This document shows, in pieces, positions 60,868 through 64,000 of a DNA stretch of 64,000 nt. The stretch's first letter is position 1. Every line of letters begins with the position of its first letter. The notes below the pieces were generated by a model. It was given only the letters and a program-made list of their open reading frames with translations. It searched no databases and was not told the DNA's origin. Source of the DNA: Microbacterium esteraromaticum (lineage in GTDB: Bacteria; Actinomycetota; Actinomycetes; Actinomycetales; Microbacteriaceae); the NCBI RefSeq assembly GCF_016907315.1, contig NZ_JAFBBS010000001.1, positions 1,550,001 to 1,614,000 on the forward strand, in the 5' to 3' direction. The position numbers and the translations under genes were made by a program.

Positions 60868-61657
60868 ACGGATCCTTGGGCTCGTCGATCTTCTTCACCG
60901 TCGCCGATTCGATGCTCAGCTCGCCGGCATCGCCCGCGCGCACCGTACCCGTCACCTCGACCCACTGCCCGGTGGCGTAGTCGCCGTCGAGTCCGCCGCC
61001 GCTGAGCGGAACGGATGCCGGCTGCGCGTCGATCACGCAGTGCGAGATCACCATGCGGGTCAGGTTCACGTCGCCGTCCTGAGACGGCGTCACGAAGCCC
61101 GTGAGCGTGACGGCCGCGCCGTCGTACTTCTCGGGGCGGGTGGAGTTCGCGAACGCGACCGACCAGTCGCCCACTCCGAAGCTCGTCGTGTCGGCGACTC
61201 CCAGCGCCACGTCGTCGGCGCCCGCGAAGAGCGTCGGCGATTCGCCCACCCGCGACAGCGCGAGCTGGGCCGAGAGGGATGCCGGCGGCAGCACGAGCCC
61301 CGCGAGGACCACGGCGGAGGCGATGATGCCGCCGCTCACCACCGCGGTGGTCTGCATGCGGTGTCGACGCTGCTGCTGGGCATCCGTCGCCGCGGGCGCA
61401 TGCGTGTGGTCGTGCTCGCCCTCGGCACCGAGCGGCAGGGTGCACGACCAGACGGCGACGATGAGCGTCACCGCAGCGGCGGCCGCGGCGAACCAGACCG
61501 TCTCAGGGCTGATGTAGAGGGTCAGCCGCCCGGTGAACGCGAGCACGAGGGTGACCACAGAGATGACCGTGGCGAGGCCGACACCCAGCCATCGGGTGGC
61601 CAGGGCGCGCAGACGCTCGCGACGGGCATCCGGTGCTGCGGAGGAATGATCAGCCAA
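60857..61657 (-). CDS. TIGR03943-family permease subunit (YcgQ-like)
   Basis: 266 aa. Two N-terminal membrane helices (~20-45, 52-75), a short His-rich loop (GEHDHTHAP, ~81), a third helix (~105-125) and an extracytoplasmic OB-like domain (~140-260: TRPEKYDGAAVTLTGFVTPS, MVISHCVIDAQPASV). These proteins always sit beside a COG0701 permease and are thought to form its partner, as here. Metal or metabolite transport is likely; the His loop fits a metal. Confidence 0.88.
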   Translation of the reverse strand: MADHSSAAPDARRERLRALATRWLGVGLATVISVVTLVLAFTGRLTLYISPETVWFAAAAAAVTLIVAVWSCTLPLGAEGEHDHTHAPAATDAQQQRRHRMQTTAVVSGGIIASAVVLAGLVLPPASLSAQLALSRVGESPTLFAGADDVALGVADTTSFGVGDWSVAFANSTRPEKYDGAAVTLTGFVTPSQDGDVNLTRMVISHCVIDAQPASVPLSGGGLDGDYATGQWVEVTGTVRAGDAGELSIESATVKKIDEPKDPYEY

Positions 61658-62684
61658 GGACGTTCACCCCGATCCCGATCACGCAGGCAGACAGGACGAC
61701 GACCCCGACGACCGCCGCGAGCACGCGCGCCGTGAAGGTCGTGCGCAGGAGCGCGAGCATCTTCACATCGACCAGCGGGCCGACGATGAGGAAGGCGATG
61801 ATCGCACCCGACGAGAACGTCGAGGCGAACGACAGGGCGAAGAACGCGTCGACGTTCGAGCAGATCGCCACGGTCATCGCGAGCGCCACCATCGCGATGA
61901 TCGACAGCACCGGGTTCGACCCGATCGCCAGAAGCACGTCGCGCGGCACGAGGACCTGCACGGCGCCGGCGAGGGCCGATCCGATCACCAGCGCGGGCAT
62001 GACAGCGCGCAGCTCGACGAGGAACTGCACGAGGCTGCGACGTGTGGGGCTGCCCGGCTCGTGGGTGACGTGCTCGCAGGTCTCGACGAACCGCTCGGTC
62101 AGCAGCGCCTGCTGATCGCGCCGAAGACTGAAGAGCCAGCCGAGGAGATTGGCGATCACGAAGCCGCCGAGCAGGCGCGCGACGAGGATGCCGCCGTCCC
62201 ACCCGAACGCGGCATGCGTGGTGAGGATGACGATCGGGTTGACGATCGGAGCCGCGATGAGGAACGTCATGGCCTCGGCCGGCGCCAGACCACGCATCAT
62301 CAGACCCCGGGCGAACGGCACGTTGCCGCACTCGCAGACCGGGATGAACATGCCCAGCAGCGACAGCACACCGCGCCTGGCCCACGCATTGCGGGGCAGC
62401 CAGCGCTGCACGGCATCCGAGGGCAGCCACACCTGCACGACGATCGACAGCACCACACCCAGGATCACCCAGGGCAGCGCCTCGATCAGCACGCTCAGCG
62501 CGAGGGTCAGGCCGTCCTGCGCACGGTCGGGCAGGGCCTTCGGGAAGAGCGCCGGGGCCAGCAGGTCGATGAGCACGAGCACGGCGACGATTCCGGCGCC
62601 GATCGCGATCGCCGCTCCCGTCGGCAGCCGTCGCTGCGGCGGCCGGTGCGCGTGCGGCACCGACGCAGGCGCGGTCAGCGTCAC
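61650..62684 (-). CDS. COG0701-type permease (YcgR-like)
   Basis: 344 aa from GTG 62684, overlapping the zur stop (GTGA). About eight membrane helices. The family motif GMFIPVCECGNVPFARGLMM (~125-145) and its partner TVAICSNVDAFFALSFAST are present, together with IAAPIVNPIVI and FLIVGPLVDVKML. Forms a predicted transporter with the TIGR03943 protein. Direct coupling to zur suggests a zinc-related role. Confidence 0.9.
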   Translation of the reverse strand: MTLTAPASVPHAHRPPQRRLPTGAAIAIGAGIVAVLVLIDLLAPALFPKALPDRAQDGLTLALSVLIEALPWVILGVVLSIVVQVWLPSDAVQRWLPRNAWARRGVLSLLGMFIPVCECGNVPFARGLMMRGLAPAEAMTFLIAAPIVNPIVILTTHAAFGWDGGILVARLLGGFVIANLLGWLFSLRRDQQALLTERFVETCEHVTHEPGSPTRRSLVQFLVELRAVMPALVIGSALAGAVQVLVPRDVLLAIGSNPVLSIIAMVALAMTVAICSNVDAFFALSFASTFSSGAIIAFLIVGPLVDVKMLALLRTTFTARVLAAVVGVVVLSACVIGIGVNVLG

Positions 62685-63097
62685 TGCGCGGCCCCGGTCA
62701 CGGCATCCTGCCGGTTGGCGCACGAGGCGCAGAGGCCGAAGATGTCGACGACGTGCTCGGCGTCGCGGAAGCCGTGCAGGGATGCCGTGCGCTGAGCCCA
62801 CTGCTCGACATCCTTCGCCTCGATCTCGACGGTCAGCCCGCACGACCGGCAGATGAGGTGGTGGTGGTGTCCCTCGGTGGAGCACGCGCGGTAGAGCGCC
62901 TCGCCCTCAGGGCTCTGCAGCGAGTCGGCCTCACCCGAGGCGGCGAGCCCGGCCAGAGCGCGGTACACCGTGGCGAGACCGATCCCGGTGTTCGCCTGAC
63001 GCAGGTCGGCGTGCAGGGACTGGGCGCTCACGAAGCCGCGCGCGTCGGCGAGCGCATCGCGCACGCGTTCGCGCTGCCAGGTGTTCCGCTGAGCCAT
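62681..63097 (-). CDS. zur: Fur-family zinc uptake regulator
   Basis: 138 aa. N-terminal winged helix (RVRDALADARGFVSAQSLHA, GIGLATVYRALAGLAASGE), then STEGHHHHLICRSCGLTVEI with the CxxC structural zinc pair and a second one, CASC, at the C-terminus. The HHHH segment and lack of the Fur-type second His/Asp set suit Zur/FurB. With zinc bound it represses uptake genes and zinc-free ribosomal protein genes. It follows a zinc ABC permease gene after 77 bp and a terminator. Confidence 0.92.
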   Translation of the reverse strand: MAQRNTWQRERVRDALADARGFVSAQSLHADLRQANTGIGLATVYRALAGLAASGEADSLQSPEGEALYRACSTEGHHHHLICRSCGLTVEIEAKDVEQWAQRTASLHGFRDAEHVVDIFGLCASCANRQDAVTGAAQ

Positions 63098-63130
63098 GAT
63101 CCGAGTCTAGGCCGGGTGCCTGAGCGGGCG

Positions 63131-63159
63131 GTCAGGACGCCGGTCACCGGCGTCCTGAC
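63131..63159 (-). terminator. Terminator between znuB and zur
   Basis: GTCAGGACGCCGGT and its perfect complement ACCGGCGTCCTGAC, separated by one base (63145), form a near-continuous 14-bp stem just past the permease stop. It should uncouple zur from the ABC operon. Confidence 0.8.
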
Positions 63160-63174
63160 GAGCGGCACAGACCG

Positions 63175-64000
63175 TCACGCGGCCAGCCGGCGCACACGCC
63201 CACGCATCCGCTGCGCGACCCAGCAGCTCGCGTAGATGAGGAACGAGATCGTGGTGATGTACGGGCTCACCGGCAGGCTTCCCGCGAGCGCCAGCAGGAT
63301 GCCGCCAACGGCAGACACGAAGCCGAACAGGGCCGCGAGCAGCGGCACGGCGACCGGTCCTGCGGACAGACGCATCGCGGCGGCGGCGGGGGTCACGAGC
63401 AGGGCCATCACGAGCAGTGCGCCGATGATGTGCACGCTGACCGCCACGATCAGGCCGAGCAGCACCATGAACGCGAGGCTCACGACCCGGGTCGGCACGC
63501 CCCTCGCGGCAGCGGATTCGGGGTCGAGCGAGTCGAAGCGAAGGGGGTGCCACATCACGAGCATCCCGATCAGCACCACCACGCAGATGCCGATCAGCCA
63601 GCTGAGATCAGGGCTCGACACCGACACGATCTGGCCGGTGAGCAGGCCGAACCGGTTGGCCGTCCTGCCCTCGACCAGCGACAGGAACAGGATGCCGAGG
63701 CCGAGGCCGAACGGCATCAGCACGCCCACGATGGAGTTGCGGTCGCGGGCTTTCGCGCCGAGCACGCCGATGAGGATCGCGGCGACCAGCGCGCCGCCGA
63801 GCGAGCCGGCCACCACGCTGCCGCCGAAGAGCAGCGCAGCAGCGGCGCCCGCGAACGACAGCTCGCTGACACCGTGCACCGCGAAGGCGAGGTCGCGCTG
63901 CATGACGAAGACCCCGATCAGACCGCCGACGATGCCGAGCGCGGCGCCGGCGATGATCGAGTTCGACAGCAGGGCGAGCAGCTCGCCGTAGTCCTGGAAC
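63175..64000 (-). CDS. znuB: Zinc/manganese ABC transporter permease (5' end outside window)
   Basis: At least 275 codons; the frame is open to the window edge, and LLALLSNSIIAGAALGIVGG with FVMQRDLAFAVHGVSELSFA just before it match the N-terminal part of ZnuB/MntB-type permeases. About eight membrane helices; DSLDPESAAARGV in the cytoplasmic loop is the ATPase-contact EAA-like region. It imports Zn2+ (or Mn2+) with an ATPase and binding protein expected beyond the edge. The zur gene next door points to zinc. Only the C-terminal end and stop are certain here. Confidence 0.9.
   Translation of the reverse strand, partial: FQDYGELLALLSNSIIAGAALGIVGGLIGVFVMQRDLAFAVHGVSELSFAGAAAALLFGGSVVAGSLGGALVAAILIGVLGAKARDRNSIVGVLMPFGLGLGILFLSLVEGRTANRFGLLTGQIVSVSSPDLSWLIGICVVVLIGMLVMWHPLRFDSLDPESAAARGVPTRVVSLAFMVLLGLIVAVSVHIIGALLVMALLVTPAAAAMRLSAGPVAVPLLAALFGFVSAVGGILLALAGSLPVSPYITTISFLIYASCWVAQRMRGRVRRLAA

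Overview
The window is 64 kb of a high-GC actinobacterial chromosome, most likely Microbacteriaceae and probably Microbacterium or a close relative. The evidence is the codon bias, frequent GTG starts, 4-bp ATGA/GTGA gene overlaps, leaderless-looking promoters, an encoded CCA on a tRNA-Gly, zinc-independent ribosomal proteins S14/L33/L28, and a family-typical small protein near 39.8 kb. No phage, IS element, CRISPR array or replication origin is visible. Assignments rest on motif reading, not on a database search.

Layout. 1-3.6 kb: electron-transfer genes (end of a ferredoxin-NADP reductase, 7Fe ferredoxin, thioredoxin-reductase-like flavoprotein), then an ArsR sensor coupled to a CDF metal exporter. 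3.6-9 kb: a RIO-type kinase behind a 20-codon leader ORF and a hairpin that covers its ribosome site, two apparent gene remnants, a UMF1 transporter and a GH65 sugar phosphorylase/hydrolase. 8.9-16.2 kb: SQR-like flavoprotein, TetR/hydrolase pair with duplicated operators, two divergent His-rich MarR proteins (one with a long His-Gly tail), an AraC regulator, a 104-bp tandem repeat and an MFS exporter. 16.3-22.3 kb: dcd, then a cell-surface locus (TasA-like protein, SipW-type signal peptidase, Ig-repeat protein, OmpR-type two-component system). 22.3-26.1 kb: a second two-component system with an ABC exporter. 26.3 kb: tRNA-Gly(CCC).

26.4-35.1 kb is a compact amino-acid catabolism island: two tail-to-tail IclR regulators, an alanine-racemase homologue, an APC permease, a homoserine-dehydrogenase-like enzyme coupled to an aldehyde dehydrogenase, an Lrp regulator and a divergent gamma-lyase-type PLP enzyme. 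Together they suggest import, racemisation and breakdown of an unidentified (perhaps homoserine-type) amino acid through aspartate semialdehyde to aspartate. 35-42.9 kb: PEP synthase and its bifunctional regulator, small conserved proteins, MarR, a MalY/PatB-type lyase and CorA. 43-51 kb: CopC, EamA exporter, a degenerate beta-lactamase-fold lipoprotein, a Pif1-like helicase, a CopD-CtaG fusion and HU.

51.6-55 kb: a P1-family aminopeptidase with an APC permease and a divergent TetR. 55-58.4 kb: rpmB-rpmG-rpsN (all lacking zinc ligands), a strong inverted repeat, and a Gfo/Idh oxidoreductase with its LacI regulator. 58.4-64 kb: a minus-strand cluster running from a zinc ABC permease (cut by the window end) through zur, a COG0701 permease, its TIGR03943 partner, a membrane-anchored propeller protein and a 3-methyladenine glycosylase.

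The most interesting material is the RIO leader arrangement, the His-Gly MarR protein, the SipW locus with its shared promoter motif, the amino-acid island, and the degenerate beta-lactamase-like lipoprotein.
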